Source: Colocasia esculenta
Lineage: Eukaryota; Streptophyta; Magnoliopsida; Alismatales; Araceae
Assembly (NCBI GenBank): GCA_014218235.1
Contig: CM024763.1
Span: 82,322,244 to 82,386,243 of the forward strand
Direction: 5' to 3'
DNA: 64,000 nt
Shown: positions 47,136-58,835 of the stretch, piece after piece
Layout of the letters: each line of letters starts with the position of its first letter
How positions within the stretch are numbered: the stretch's first letter is position 1
The notes under the pieces: model-generated
What the model was told of the DNA's origin: nothing
The model's database searches: none
Seen by the model: only the letters and a program-made list of their open reading frames with translations
Position numbers and translations under genes: made by a program

Positions 47136-48960
47136 CGATCTTAAACTATGAAGACAAACATGATTGGAAAGAAATCCAAGAACAAATGCTTCATGGCTCA
47201 TGACAGCTCAAAAGGTTCTCCCAGCTCAGACATATCTGAAGGATCACATTTTTCAGAAAAGTCGAGAAAGTCTCAAAAATCAAGTAAATCTAGTTCAGAC
47301 CCATTTGATAGATCAATGTCTGATACTGACTCAAAGAATGATATATCTTTTGATGAACTGATAGAATGCTATGAGCATATGTGCAAACAGTTTAAAAAGG
47401 TTAAATATCAAAACAAGAAGCTGAAGGATCAACTGGAGATAAATGAGATGAAAATTGATAACCATCAAGCATTCTATGAAGAAAATGAAGAACTGAAAAT
47501 TGAGAATGAAGATTTGAAAAATGAAATTGAAAAGTTAAATTTTGAGAAAGAGAATTTGAAAAATAAAGTCAAAAATTGTGGAAACAAGTTGTCTAAATTA
47601 AAAAAAAATCATGATCAGTTGGAAAAAAAAAATCTTGATTTGAAAGATGAAAATGAAAAATTGATTGATCATAATGAGAATCTTAAATTTGAGAATGATC
47701 AATGAGCAAACAAATTTCAACATGGCTCATGATCATTAGATTAAAGAAAAATGCAAACAATTGGTTGAGGAAAATAGTCATCTGAAAAAGAAGATTGAAT
47801 GCTTGTATCATAACAGACCATTAAATGATGAATGCAACATTCTAAGGAGAAAATTGTTGACTTGGAAAATCAAATTGTTCAATTTGAAAAATGAAAGAAA
47901 CAAGTTGAAAAGTGATCTGGATAACATGTAAAACAAACTTCAAACTTCAGAAAAGGAAATTGCTGCATTGAAAGCTGAAAAAGAAAAATTGACAAATGAA
48001 CTTGAAGAGGCTGTTATCAAAATCAAAATTCTGAAAAGAAGATTTCTGAATTGAACAAAACTATTGATATCTTAAAATCTACGTTGTCTAAGTTTGTTCA
48101 AGGAACTCATAATTTGGATAATCTTCTTGGAATAAAAGTTAATTGTCAAAAGGAAGGTTTATGATTTAACCTCTTGAACAAAAAGAATTTGAAAACAAAA
48201 CAAAGATCTCATTTGTCAATGTTTCTATGAACACGAATTTGCTGCACTGTAAAGAAAAAATTGTTAAGACTCATACTCAGAAAATTTTTCAAAACAAAAT
48301 AATAAATTGATAAAAATGCTACAAATAAGAAAAACCAGTTTCAATTGGAAAACAGAAAAAGAAAATGGAAAAGAAAACAAGATCTACAAAGTCTCCACAC
48401 CTCCTCACTCATCCCAGAAAGATCCAAGGCATCTACAACTCACCTCATGCCAAGAGCCACCTAAAGGTACCTCCTCCTCCTCATGGTAAGCCTCCTCACA
48501 AGAAAAGGAGATTTTAGCAAATGCATACATGCCAAGGCAAGTACCAGGTAAGAATGATCTCATTTGCTTTTAATGCAATAAACCTGGTCATTTAGCCAAA
48601 TTTTGCTGGAATAGAGATCAACATTTCCATAAATATGCCAAACCAGTCCAGTGCTTCACATGTCATAAATTTGGGCATATTTCTAGGGAATGTTGGCATA
48701 GAATTGATAATCTTGTGCATGATCCCGTTCATGTAATGTACATAAGAATAAGATCATGTTCATGCTGAAAACACTCAGAAATTCCATGTACATGAAAATA
48801 GAACTGTTGCACAAAAGATCTCTTTTGAATTTCATGTTAAAAATCTCAATGATAAAAATCTGAAAAATAGAAAACAAAATGTTCAACATGTCAGTGGTGC
48901 ATTCTATACTTATAACTCTAAGATTAGAAGCCAAGATTCTAATATTTCTAGGTGTAATCA
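47136..48960 (+). pseudogene. Second Copia gag fragment (coiled coil, two CCHC knuckles)
   Basis: A 185-codon open frame (47,148-47,705) parallels the 40.3-kb gag: an AHDSSKGS segment, DISFDELIECYEHMCKQF, and a long Glu/Lys/Asn coiled coil. After frameshifts, two knuckles are seen at ~48,562-48,705: CF*CNKPGHLAKFC, whose second position pair is broken by an in-frame TAA, and CFTCHKFGHISREC. No LTR, primer-binding site or pol adjoins it, so it is a detached piece, diverged from the 40.3-kb copy. Boundaries are approximate. Confidence 0.75.
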
Positions 48961-50430
48961 TAGGATTTGCTCCCTAAATAATGATGATGAAAATAAAGAA
49001 AAGGACCGTGATCGCCACCAAAGCAGTTGCAAAGAATGATATGATGAAGAATATATGCTAACTACCTTGGAAATATGAAGAAAGGTGTAGAAGAGTACCT
49101 GGTCCTGTGAACGCGACGCGCCAGTCGTCGCCTTATAGAGAACGTGACACGGAGGGTGCCGCCTCTGGTTCTCTGAACGCGACGCGCAAGCCGTCGCCTC
49201 CTGAAGATCGCGACTAGGTGTGTGTCGCCTTCTGCAATTGAGGATGAAGACTGTGGGTTCTGATTCTTCGCTCCTCAGCCGGCCAAGGGGCAAGAGCCTC
49301 GTGCCTAAGATGTCTTCTTCAACCTACACAATATAACATCAAAACAACAAAAACCCATTAGAAAATCGTTTGGTGTAGAATCTATCCCAAAATAATGAAA
49401 GAACATGAAGAAATGGAGGGAACTCAGTTGGTGGTGTTTTACCCTTTGGGTGATTAAAATAGGTGTGTGAGGAGTGTTCTAATGCANNNNNNNNNNNNNN
49501 NNNNNNNNNNNNNNNNNNNNNNNNNNNNNNNNNNNNNNNNNNNNNNNNNNNNNNNNNNNNNNNNNNNNNNNNNNNNNNNNNNNNNNGCGAGGCACAATTT
49601 GAATTTTCTCAAGCAAGGTCCATGGACTTTGGCCTCAAATTGTTATTGGGTCGGACTTGTATCTTTCATGCAAATGATTATGATGCTTTATGCTTAATGG
49701 GCCTAATGATGCTTAATTGGGCCAACATTTGACGTATTCTCACGTGTGATGTTTAATGGGCCTATTGGGCTAATTTCACTTATTTAATCATGCCTTATAT
49801 GAATAATTACACGTAGTGTCACGTTTATTTCGAACTTTTCACTACTTAGTTTCTTAATCAAAATCAATCAATTTTTCAACCAACCTTAACAAAATATTTC
49901 ACAAACATTGTTATTAATTTTCAATAACATAAAAATAACAAACAAATCATGTCTCATGTTTATTTTATTTAAGTTAATCACCTTTTAAATCAAATAAATA
50001 AATGAAAACATTAATTTAATCCACATAATCATAATTAAATAAATAAATGACAAAAATAATTTTAAAAAAAATGAAATCAATGATTTTAAAATACCAAAAA
50101 AGAGCAAATGGATTAAAAATCAATAAAAAATGAAACAAATATCAGAAAATTCTAAAAAAATAGATTGCATGCTTGTAACTTTATTTTCTTTATGTACAAA
50201 TCATGTCATTCCATTGTGAGTCACGCTCTTCTGTTTCAAATGGGTTGTCTGATGGTTAATCAAGGGTATTCAGTCTTGTGCTGATGTAATTAACACTAAT
50301 CGAGGTTAGTGGGGGAGGTCAAATGAATTAAATAAGACCATGTCCATGTAAATAAATAAAAGCCAAATAAATCAAATTCAAAGATAAATTTAAAATTTTT
50401 AAAAGTTTTAAAAAATAGTTCTCACACCAG
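48961..50430. other. LTR-like repeat sequence around an assembly gap
   Basis: GAACGCGACGCGCC phrases (49,110-49,200) resemble U3 phrases of the chromovirus LTRs at 29.6 and 33.7 kb, and GGGCC-containing stretches (49,690-49,770) resemble 16.7-16.9 kb. I therefore read it as the decayed far part of a chromovirus-type LTR, but no terminus was found. 49,800-50,430 is AT-rich with nothing recognised. Confidence 0.4.
49487..49586. other. Assembly gap (100 N)
   Basis: Exactly 100 N bases, a conventional placeholder; the true gap size is unknown. The open frame read across it is meaningless. Confidence 0.98.
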
Positions 50431-50599
50431 CTTACTGCTCCCTCACAATCTAGAAGGCCTCCCACATCATCTTAACTGGTAAAGGGGAAGCAGATAGCTC
50501 AAGAATCCCGCCCAAAAAAAACTAGTGCAACGGAGTCCCGCCCCACTAAAGGAATTGTTATACGAGAGCCACCTCCCCCAGTACAGAAAAAGAAGGTTG

Positions 50600-51426
50600 C
50601 ATGGTATGCAATCTCGCGAGAATCTCGCGAGATCTCGCGAGATTCGGTCTCAGCCCCTCCCCGAGAAATGAGATGGCCGAGATATGTCTTCAGGGTTCAG
50701 GCAGGGTTGTCAGTTAGGATCCTCTTCAGGGTTGTCAGGACTCCTTATTTACCTGAATATCATTTAAGTAAATGAAACAATTTCATTTACTTAAGATATT
50801 ACATGTAAATAAGGAAGTACCCCCATTTGAATCCAATAAAAATATCAAAAAAAACATATCTCTTACAAATAAAAAGTCAGCTCTCCCATCCAAGAAGTAA
50901 ATCGTGATTTCGATAGTTCCAATCAAAATAGTGACTTTCTAATCTTTCATAATTTGTTATAATTTGGCATATCTAAAAATTTCATAATTCAAATAAACCT
51001 AATAGAATACTAAAAATCTAAAGTCCGGTAAAAAAAGTCAAACGTGTATATGACTTCTCCAAGGGAGCCACTCTCCTACTGACAGCACTTAGTCTGCTTG
51101 AGACCTCTCAGGATTTGGTCAAAGCTAAGCTATCATCACCTAAACTCATGAGATTTTTCACTTTCTAATTGAAAATAAACTAGAATCCTAAGGAGAGAAA
51201 AATCAAAATGCACATCTCGAAGTCCAATTCTCACACTCTTGTTGTATGATATATGTGACATAGGTTGAGGCTTGAGAATGTATGTAATTATCTAGTTCCT
51301 TAAGGAATTATCCATGTGAACCTAGTGATCCACACTTTTATGTTATCCTGATCTCCCGAGATCTCTCCGAGATCTCTTCTCTTTGACCCTCCCGAGACGA
51401 AGTCGAGATCCGATATGCAAACCTTG
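50600..51426. mobile_element. 827-bp hAT-like non-autonomous element (E2)
   Basis: Terminal inverted repeats: left CATGGTATGCAATCTCG, right (inward) CAAGGTTTGCATATCGG. Perfect 8-bp duplications GAAGGTTG at 50,592-50,599 and 51,427-51,434. Left subterminal array of TCTCGCGAGA palindromes (50,611-50,645); right array of CCGAGATCTC motifs (51,350-51,410). The interior (~50,745-51,166) is the same ~400-bp sequence that occurs twice, inverted, in the element at 57,085. No transposase. Confidence 0.92.
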
Positions 51427-51434
51427 GAAGGTTG

Positions 51435-52639
51435 GTTCTGGGTGAGGATCCAAGAAGGCAAGAAAGGTGCTACCCTTGCTGAAAATCCACTTGACATTGC
51501 AGATGCAAAGACTTGGATCTAATGCAGAGGATGGCACACCGTCTCTGTTGAACTCACCTCGGTTGCCCAATAGCACCTCCCATGATTCGATGACTACTGG
51601 TGGGTCATCATTTTGTATTGCGCATTATCTCAGATGTATTTGTGCTAACCTATCATAAAATCATATTGCATTGCATGTGGTTCTTCTTCAAATGGTGGAG
51701 GTGGCGGTGGTGGTAACACACCTCAGGGAGGAGGAGGTGGAGGTGGTGACAGTGGTCAGGGAGGAGGAGGTGGGAGGATAGCATCACGGAGGAGCATTTT
51801 TTTCGGGGTGCAACCCAAGATACTAATCATGGTGCCCCACTGTAGTACAACAAAAGGCAGAAGTTTAGTCGTGGTGGTCACGCAGGAGGTTCAGTAGTGG
51901 ACTTCAATAGCTATGACACTATGATATCAGACTTCGAGAGGATGAGTACACAAGAGTCTGTTGGATCCTATGGCGGCCATAGCTATCACCCCGAGTCCAC
52001 TGGTACAGACTACTCTAGTGGCTACAGTGGGTACACTGCCAGAGGCTACCTGGTCCATATATGTATCTCCTATAGCATTTTTTGTTCCGATTCTAGTCAT
52101 GTTTTTGCTTCTATAGAGGATGTACAGATGGCACAATTGAACGTAGTCCGTCCCGGCTGCCAGAGGTGGGACCATTATCTCAAGCTATTTCGACAGAGAT
52201 ACCGTACCATGATGACATGGGATGAGTATCGTCATTTTATGTCTGAAAGAAAAGGTTATCATTATTGGAGAGCTACCCTCAGAGTCAGATAATTCAGAGG
52301 TAGTGCCTAGCCAGTCCCAGTGGAATGTATATGATCCATATCAGCAAGGGCATGGGGATATTAGAGTAAGTCATTGTTTCTGTATTTGAATTTAGAGTTG
52401 ATCGTTGTATTTACTTTGTGCAATGTAAATATCTTTCTATTAATAAGTTTAACTTTTTTCACTCTTCTAATGATTTTTTTGGTTGAAAATAATGTTTGTA
52501 TAGCAATACATGACATAAATATCATCAAATAGATGAAACATATCACAAGAGGCTTAAACCAGAGAATCAGTCAAAAAAAGGCCAGATTCAAGAGAATCGA
52601 CCAAGAATGGGCCAGAAACTAGGTTTCTGGCCACGTCCA
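51435..52639 (+). pseudogene. Possible hAT transposase C-terminal tail (weak)
   Basis: Plus-strand sequence with a Gly-rich run (51,690-51,780) and a Tyr/Ser/Gly-rich segment (SYGGHSYHPESTGTDYSSGY, then CQRWDHYLKLFRQRYR) in the 51,897-52,292 frame. Low-complexity Gly/Tyr/Ser tails of this kind follow the dimerisation domain in some plant hAT transposases. It lies 5' of a hAT right terminus at 52,740 of the E family, so this may be a remnant of the autonomous relative. No dimerisation motif or DUF659 was found, so the call is tentative. Confidence 0.3.
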
Positions 52640-52740
52640 GCGAATCGGACCGAATCGGTCTGATTCGGGTGAATCGAACCGAATCGAGGAGAAACCCGAT
52701 TCGCTCGATTCGGTTCGAATCGTCGATGCATCAAACCTTG
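52640..52740. mobile_element. Right end of another E-family hAT element (E4)
   Basis: A dense GAATCGG/CCGAATCG subterminal array ends TCGATGCATCAAACCTTG; read inward the terminus is CAAGGTTTGATGCATCGA, matching E1 and E2. The following CCCCTAGC would be the 8-bp duplication, but the left end was not located. Confidence 0.7.
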
Positions 52741-52748
52741 CCCCTAGC

Positions 52749-54521
52749 TATCACAGAACAGCCACAATCAGACTTAGCTCCCTCTCCCTCAGGGTCTCAT
52801 GCTAAGGTGTTCACAAGGAGAGCTAAAAGGAAGTTGGTCAAGTCAGGATCCATACACTTTCCTACCTCCGTCAACACCTTCTTGTGATCATGATCCCTCA
52901 TCTACTCCTTGCCTACCTCTCAACCAGCCACCTCTTATGCCACTTTTCCTCAAACCTATACCAGCAGTCAGGAACCCTTAGACATCCTAGAACTTCACCA
53001 TTTACCACCCTCTTCTTCTCATCTCTTCCTCGTTCATCTACTGTTACTCCTGACCTTACTACTCAACCCTTAGCTAAAATAGTGCCTAGTGAAGAGCTTC
53101 CCGCATAGGTTAGGCAGAAGAGAAAAGGAAAAGATGTCAGAAAAGATTATCCTCCATTCTGATATGCTTTTATGCATCATTCAAGAAGGAACTTTAATTT
53201 GTTTGAAGATTTTTTTGAAGATCAAGGTATTTTTGGAAGTCCATGGCATGCCAAACTACAAACTAGAGGATCGGCTACTCTTGATCAAAACCAAGGAATT
53301 CGCTCTAGAAGCTTTAAATGCCATTATCCAATCCAGTCACAGTCTTAGTGCTGAGGAATTTTTGAGAGTCTATCCTGGTGAAACAGCCAAGTATAGAGAA
53401 GCCAGAGTAGGGGGCACTGGTCCTATAATTGTTCATACTCATTGGAATATGTGATTCTTTGATTTGTATGGCATTCTCATAAAGAAGTATCAAGAAAACT
53501 TCAGCCAAATGAAGAGATTTAATAAAGAAGATTTCAACTGAATTTAGTTGATATCAGCCAGGGTCAATGGGTCATACTGTTGAAAGGGTAGAGAAAAATT
53601 ACACCCTCAATGACTATTGGATTGCCCTCATATTTGTACCCCAACCTGATAGGTGTTGTCTCCTCCAGAAAGGATTTTACCCAAGTTGTCTTCATAGGTA
53701 CATCAGGCTAGCAGTCAGATTTCAGATCAAGTACTAGTAAATCTTATCCTTTCATAGGTTTGCCCTCATTCACACTGCAAAGACCAAAAAATATCTTCAA
53801 GAATTTCAATATTGCTTTACAGAATCTGAAAGGTTGACTACAGAGCAATGGCAGAATGCTATCCAGAAGAGGCTAAGGAATGTAGAAAGAAAAAGTTTCA
53901 TCCTCTTCGTTCATGACTAAGAATTATGATGATCTTAGAAAATCTCTTACTCTCAAGTGGGAAGACAGATATGATCTTATTACAAGGTCAAAGCAGCAGC
54001 ACACTATGGACTTCAGTGGAACATTACAATGAATGATTTTCTGCACAAAGCTGTAAACAGGTGGTTATTCCTTTGAGGCACAGTCTAGACTATAAAGCCT
54101 ATCATTATAGACTAGGTTGGTATCATCGCCGCCACCTCAACTCCTACGGAAAATCCCTTCCATTGGCCCTTCGTATGATATTAATTCTTCTATCTTTGAA
54201 CATGTCTTTCCTCATAATGAGTAGTAGTAGTGGGAGCTTCTACAACCATTCTTTGATTAACTCGCACCTTCTCTCTATCTCCCTAAGTCTTTCTGGAAAC
54301 ATATATTTACTTCTGTATATGTACAGATCTTACATCCTTCGATAGAAAGATGACACAAAGGGGAGCAATATAGGTATTTAGCATTCTATATCGAAGAGAG
54401 AAATGTAAGGAGAAAAGGAGATGAGAAAAAATTGAAAATGAACTTGTTTGTATAAAAGATTTCTATGTGCTAAATTCTTTTACATATGCATAATTTTGTC
54501 ATTAACAAAAAGCAGGAGAAT
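52749..54521 (+). pseudogene. Degenerate internal region of a Copia element, upstream of its 3' LTR
   Basis: Ends in a polypurine-like AAAAAGCAGGAGAAT directly before the LTR at 54,522, so it is the 3' internal part of that Copia copy. Open pieces are 53,089-53,454 (LEDRLLLIKTKEFALEALNA, SLSAEEFLRVYPGETAKYRE) and fragments near 53,580-53,900 (DYWIALIFVPQPDRCC, KKYLQEFQYCFTESERLTTE). I do not recognise a family. By position it could be the element's third ORF, but it does not obviously match the plant-transposon-like region at 645-2054. Confidence 0.4.
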
Positions 54522-56525
54522 TGTTGTGCAATTATTTTCTACAAAAATATGTTCAATTATTTTATTATGATAAAATCATTTCAGTTATATTAAACCCTTT
54601 TTTAAGTAATAAATAAATTCATTTGATTAATAACATAATGACATTTTACTTAGTATTGTATTTGATGTGTTAAGGTAAAGGCATGCATGCATTATACTGT
54701 ACAATTATTTATAGATAAAGGTGTCAACATATGATTATTTTCTAATGACACTTATCTATCTCTAGTAAAATTCTCTAAGTCCACAACTATTATAAATATC
54801 ATGTTGATTCCGACTCTTGAAAAGTCGAAGTGACTGTGAGAAAGATTGATGAACAAAGGTCAACAATCGAAGTCCAATTCTGACTCCTGGAAAGTCGAAG
54901 TGAGAAATCGATTGGTGAACAACGGTCAACAATCGAAGTCTAATTCTGACTCCTGGAAAGTCGAAGTGAGAAATCGATTGGTGAACAAAGGTCGTCAATC
55001 GAAGTCCAATTCCGACTCTTGGAAAGTTGAAGTGAGAAATCGATTGATGAATAAAGATCGTCAATCAAAATTCAACTCCGACTCCTGGACAGTCATGTGA
55101 GATATCGATTAATGAATAAAAGTCATCAGTCAAAGTCTCTCTGCGACTTCCGAACAGTCGAAGTTAGGCATCGATTGGTGAACGAAGGTCAGTAGTCGAA
55201 GTCTCTCTCTGCGACTTCCGTGTAGTCGAAGTCAGACATCGATTGGTGAATAAAGGTCCACAGTCAAAATCTCACTGACTTCTATACAGTCGGAGTCAGA
55301 TATCGATTAATGAACAAATGTGATCAGTCGAAGTCTTCAGTATCGATTGATGTATTATTTTGATGGCTATTTTTTAAACATCGATTGATGTAGTATTATT
55401 TCGATGGCTATTTCTAACATCGATTAATGAAGTTCTAAATAGCGATTGATGAAGTATTATTTTGATTGACTTTGTAATTTTATGTAATATTTCTAAACAT
55501 CAATTGATGAACATTATAATATGTTTTAAAGATATGTCCGTACATTTTAATTTAATATTTTTTAAAGTACATATCGAAAGCACTACAACTTAGATTATTC
55601 CCAGGTAGTTATTTGTTTTTGCAAGATGCCCGCAAGTGTTCTTCTAATTGACATATTTCCAATTTTTAAGGAAAAACTTTTTACAAATCTACTGTGCGCC
55701 AAGTAGGTGTCCATACCTCCTTGACTGCTCAACTACCCCAACACACTTTAAGTACAGACTTTTTCTCTAGAGTAGTTAGATATCCTTTCAAACGACTTGT
55801 CTCTTGCTTTCACTTAATAATTTATTACTTACAAATCTAACCATGAGGAAGAGCAAAGTCCTTGTATAGGTATGGTGTTTGCAAATGTTTATTACGGCTA
55901 TCTACAGAACCATGTAGCTATCCATATAGCTAGGAAACCGTTGAGTAACTCAAAGATCTGAAGATGGGTCTCTCAAAAGTCACAATTCAAACTGTTGAAA
56001 TGACTATATTCTAACGGGAAACAAAGTCTATTAAGTCTATATAAGGTGCTGAAATTTTTTTCTTTGAAGAACACACATCACATACACACATCAATAGATC
56101 AAGAGATCAAGCAATGAAGCACAAAAGCAAAAAAAAAAAAACAAGAAAGATTTGAAGGAGAGCAATCTGTGCAAGCAAGCCGACTCCAAGCTCTCCTGCT
56201 CTTCTGCATTCAAGAAGCTTGTCTGTGGGTGGTTTAGATTATATGAGTTCTTCTCAATACACCCTTTAGTCAGAAAGAGTTCAGAACTTTCAAGTGTATT
56301 TGTATATCTCTTTCTGTTCTTCTGTGTTTGTTCATTCTTTGAGCAAGCACTCTGTCTACATCTTATTCAGAGTAGAAACTAGCAGGGGATTTGTTCCCTG
56401 TAGTTCTCCTTTTGTAGAAAGGAAGACATACTGCGGTAGGTGGTTGTTTGCCCCTTTGGTAAAAAGAAGACTTGCTAAGGAGCAAGTGGTTGTAATACCT
56501 CTCATTAGAAAGAAGGCCAAGGGTT
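54522..56525 (+). mobile_element. Second copy of the 2.2-kb Copia LTR, 3'-truncated
   Basis: Starts TGTTGTGCAATTATTTTC and follows the 11,883-14,101 LTR (reverse complement) along its length, including the ~66-bp array, the TATA box TCTATATAAGG (56,037-56,047) and the CCTCTCATTAGAAAG...GGCCAAGGGTT segment, where it stops. The last ~320 bp present in the other copy are absent. It is oriented opposite to the 5' LTR at 12-14 kb, so the two belong to different insertions. Confidence 0.92.
54808..55350. repeat. ~66-bp tandem array in Copia LTR U3 (second copy)
   Basis: About eight units with AATCGATTGGTGAACAAAGG cores and GACTCCTGGAAAGTCGAAGT dyads. Because the period is a multiple of three, the first units translate as a repeating 22-residue peptide; no evidence that it is expressed. 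Confidence 0.9.
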
Positions 56526-57084
56526 AAGGGCGGCCCACGGTCTCCTACGATCTGGGTCGCACCCTAAAGCCCATGATTTACCCGATAGTATTCGGATACG
56601 CTTGTCAGGGGGTGCAAAGGCCTCACCTACTTACCTCGTTTTCGACGAGGACTCGTATAGAGGTGTCAACAGCACCTATATCGATGATGGCAGCCTCTCC
56701 CTGCCAAGTGGAAACTGCTCTCTTTGTTATTGTGGAGGGGAGAGATTTAACCTTCGATGGAGGGCCACTCGTTGTAGTTCAACTGGTGTCTGACGAGGGG
56801 CCTCACTTCCTCGCAGTCGATGGCCAAAGGGACCGTTCTTAGTGGATAGCAGTCGTCTCCTATCCTCCCATCGAGGGGCCATGAAGAAGTTGAGAGTTTA
56901 TGGACGCCGTGCAGAATTGACATCATGTCCATAATGCAGGACGGTGCAGGGAATAAGTAGTGGACCAAGGCTATCGGTGGAAGTCCAAGGAGGACGTCGA
57001 AGAGTTTCGAGCCCATGCCAAATATCTTCCCCTCCCGAGTGCAGTCCCAAGAGCCTTTCGCCTTGGACTTGGGTGCCTTCAAGG
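56526..57084 (+). pseudogene. Unidentified coding-like remnant, left of E3
   Basis: GC-richer sequence with short frames; an ALDLGAFKE segment (57,055-57,084) joins in frame to AILPQLSSTDDFAVADASVA after E3 is skipped (58,450 on). Stops interrupt every frame. I do not recognise the protein. It is the host sequence of the E3 insertion. Confidence 0.4.
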
Positions 57085-58441
57085 AAGGATGGCAGAGTTG
57101 GGTCGGCTGGGTGAGTCGGACCCAGCCGACCCCGACCCGGGTCGGGTCGGATCCATGGATCCGGCCGACTCCAATGGAGTCTGGCCGACCCTGGATCGGC
57201 CATGCTTAAAAAATGTTAAAAAATTGAAAAAAATCGGGAAAATCCGAAAAAAAAATCATAAAAATCAGGAAAATCATAGAAAAATTATTTAAAAATATAT
57301 AATAATAAACATATTGAGTATATCCTAGTTTAGTTACACATATGTTCATATTACAATACAGAGCAATGGTAACTGTAATATTTTTACCTGAATATCATTT
57401 AAGTAATGAAATTTCATTTACTTAAGATATTACATTAAATAAGGAAGTACCCCCCATTTGAATCCATAAAAATATCAAAAAAATCATATCTCTTACCAAT
57501 AAAAAGTCAACTCTCCATCGAAGAAGAAAATCGCGATTTCGGTGATTTTAGCGAAATGCTAACTTTCTACTCTCATAATTTAGCCTATCTAAAAATTGAT
57601 AATTCAAATAAACCATATGGAACACTAAAATTCAAAGTCCGGTAAAAAAAGCCAAACGTGCATATGACTTCTCCAAGGGAGCCACTCTCCTACTGATAGC
57701 ACTTAGTCTGCTTGAGACCTCTCAGGATTTGGTCAAACCTAAACTATCATCACTCAAAATCATGAGAATTGTCACTTTTAAATTTCTTTTCAATTAAAAA
57801 GTGAAAAATCTCATGAGTTTAGGTGATGATAGCTTAGGTTTGACCAAATCCTGAGAGGTCACAAGCAGACTAAGTGCTGTCAGTAGGAGAGTGGCTCCTT
57901 TGGAGAAGTCATATGCACGTTTGACTTTTTTTACTAGACTTTGGATTTTTAGTGTTCCATATGGTTTATTTGAATTATCAAATTTTAGATAGGCTAAATT
58001 ATGAGAGATTAGAAAGTTTCATTTCGCTAAAATCACCGAAATCGCGATTTTCTTCTTCGATGGGAGAGTTGACTTTTATTGGTAAGAGATATAATTTTTT
58101 TGATATTTTTATTGGATTCAAATGGGGGGGTACTTCCTTATTTACATGTAAATACTTAAGTAAATTAACATTTACTTAAATGATATTCAGGTAAATAAGG
58201 GGATCCTGACAACCCTGCCTAAAGAGGATCCTGAAGGTAACCTGAGGGAATCGGCTACACCAGATTGAATCGGGTGGAGTCGGGAAGAGTCGGCCCGACT
58301 CCACCATTTCGGTCGACTCACCCCGATTCCACCTAGCCCCATGGGTGGGTCGTTGTTCACCCCCCCAAGTTGGGTCGCCAGGGGCCGACCCGACTCAGAG
58401 GCGACCGACTCCGCTCCGAGTCGGCCGACTTGCCATCCATG
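57085..58441. mobile_element. 1.36-kb foldback hAT-like element (E3)
   Basis: 8-bp duplications CTTCAAGG at 57,077-57,084 and 58,442-58,449. Left end AAGGATGGCAGAGTTGGG (its first C apparently lost); right end, inward, CATGGATGGCAAGTCGGC. Subterminal arrays of GGGTCGG/GAGTCGG palindromes occupy 57,100-57,205 and 58,255-58,435. Inside is a near-perfect inverted repeat of two ~400-bp arms (about 57,385-57,784 and 57,790-58,196) with a tiny loop. No coding capacity. Confidence 0.9.
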
Positions 58442-58449
58442 CTTCAAGG

Positions 58450-58835
58450 AGGCCATACTCCCACAGTTGTCGAGTACGGATGACTTTGCGGTGGCGGATG
58501 CTTCGGTTGCACAGGTGCTTGGTTGTGATCTCTCGATGGAGGAGGTGGGCCTCCTCATGGGCCGGTCATGAAGACATCATTGACACCCTTTCCTCTAGGT
58601 CAGGATACCCTTTGGAGGAAGTTTGCGGGGAGCCTGAAGGCAATGGCATCCCGGCAAAGAGGAAGGGAAAGCTATGATGGGTGAGGTGGAGAAGATGATG
58701 GAGGACCACTTCAAAGATTTGACGATGAAGCTTAGTGTTTCATATGAGGGGGTGTATAAGAGTAGGGGCTCTCTTCTCCTGATCCAAAAGAAATGGATGG
58801 CAGCTCTAGCAAGAGAGGCTAAGAAGGAAAGTCCT
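58450..58835 (+). pseudogene. Unidentified coding-like remnant, right of E3
   Basis: Continues the 56.5-57.1 kb remnant: QLSSTDDFAVADASVAQVLG, then after a frameshift a helical Glu/Lys/Met-rich stretch (MMGEVEKMMEDHFKDLTMKL). It is cut by the Gypsy LTR at 58,836. Family unknown; possibly another retroelement. Confidence 0.4.

Noticed and set aside
49463..49732. Open frame across the N gap
   Set aside because: Created by reading through 100 unknown bases.
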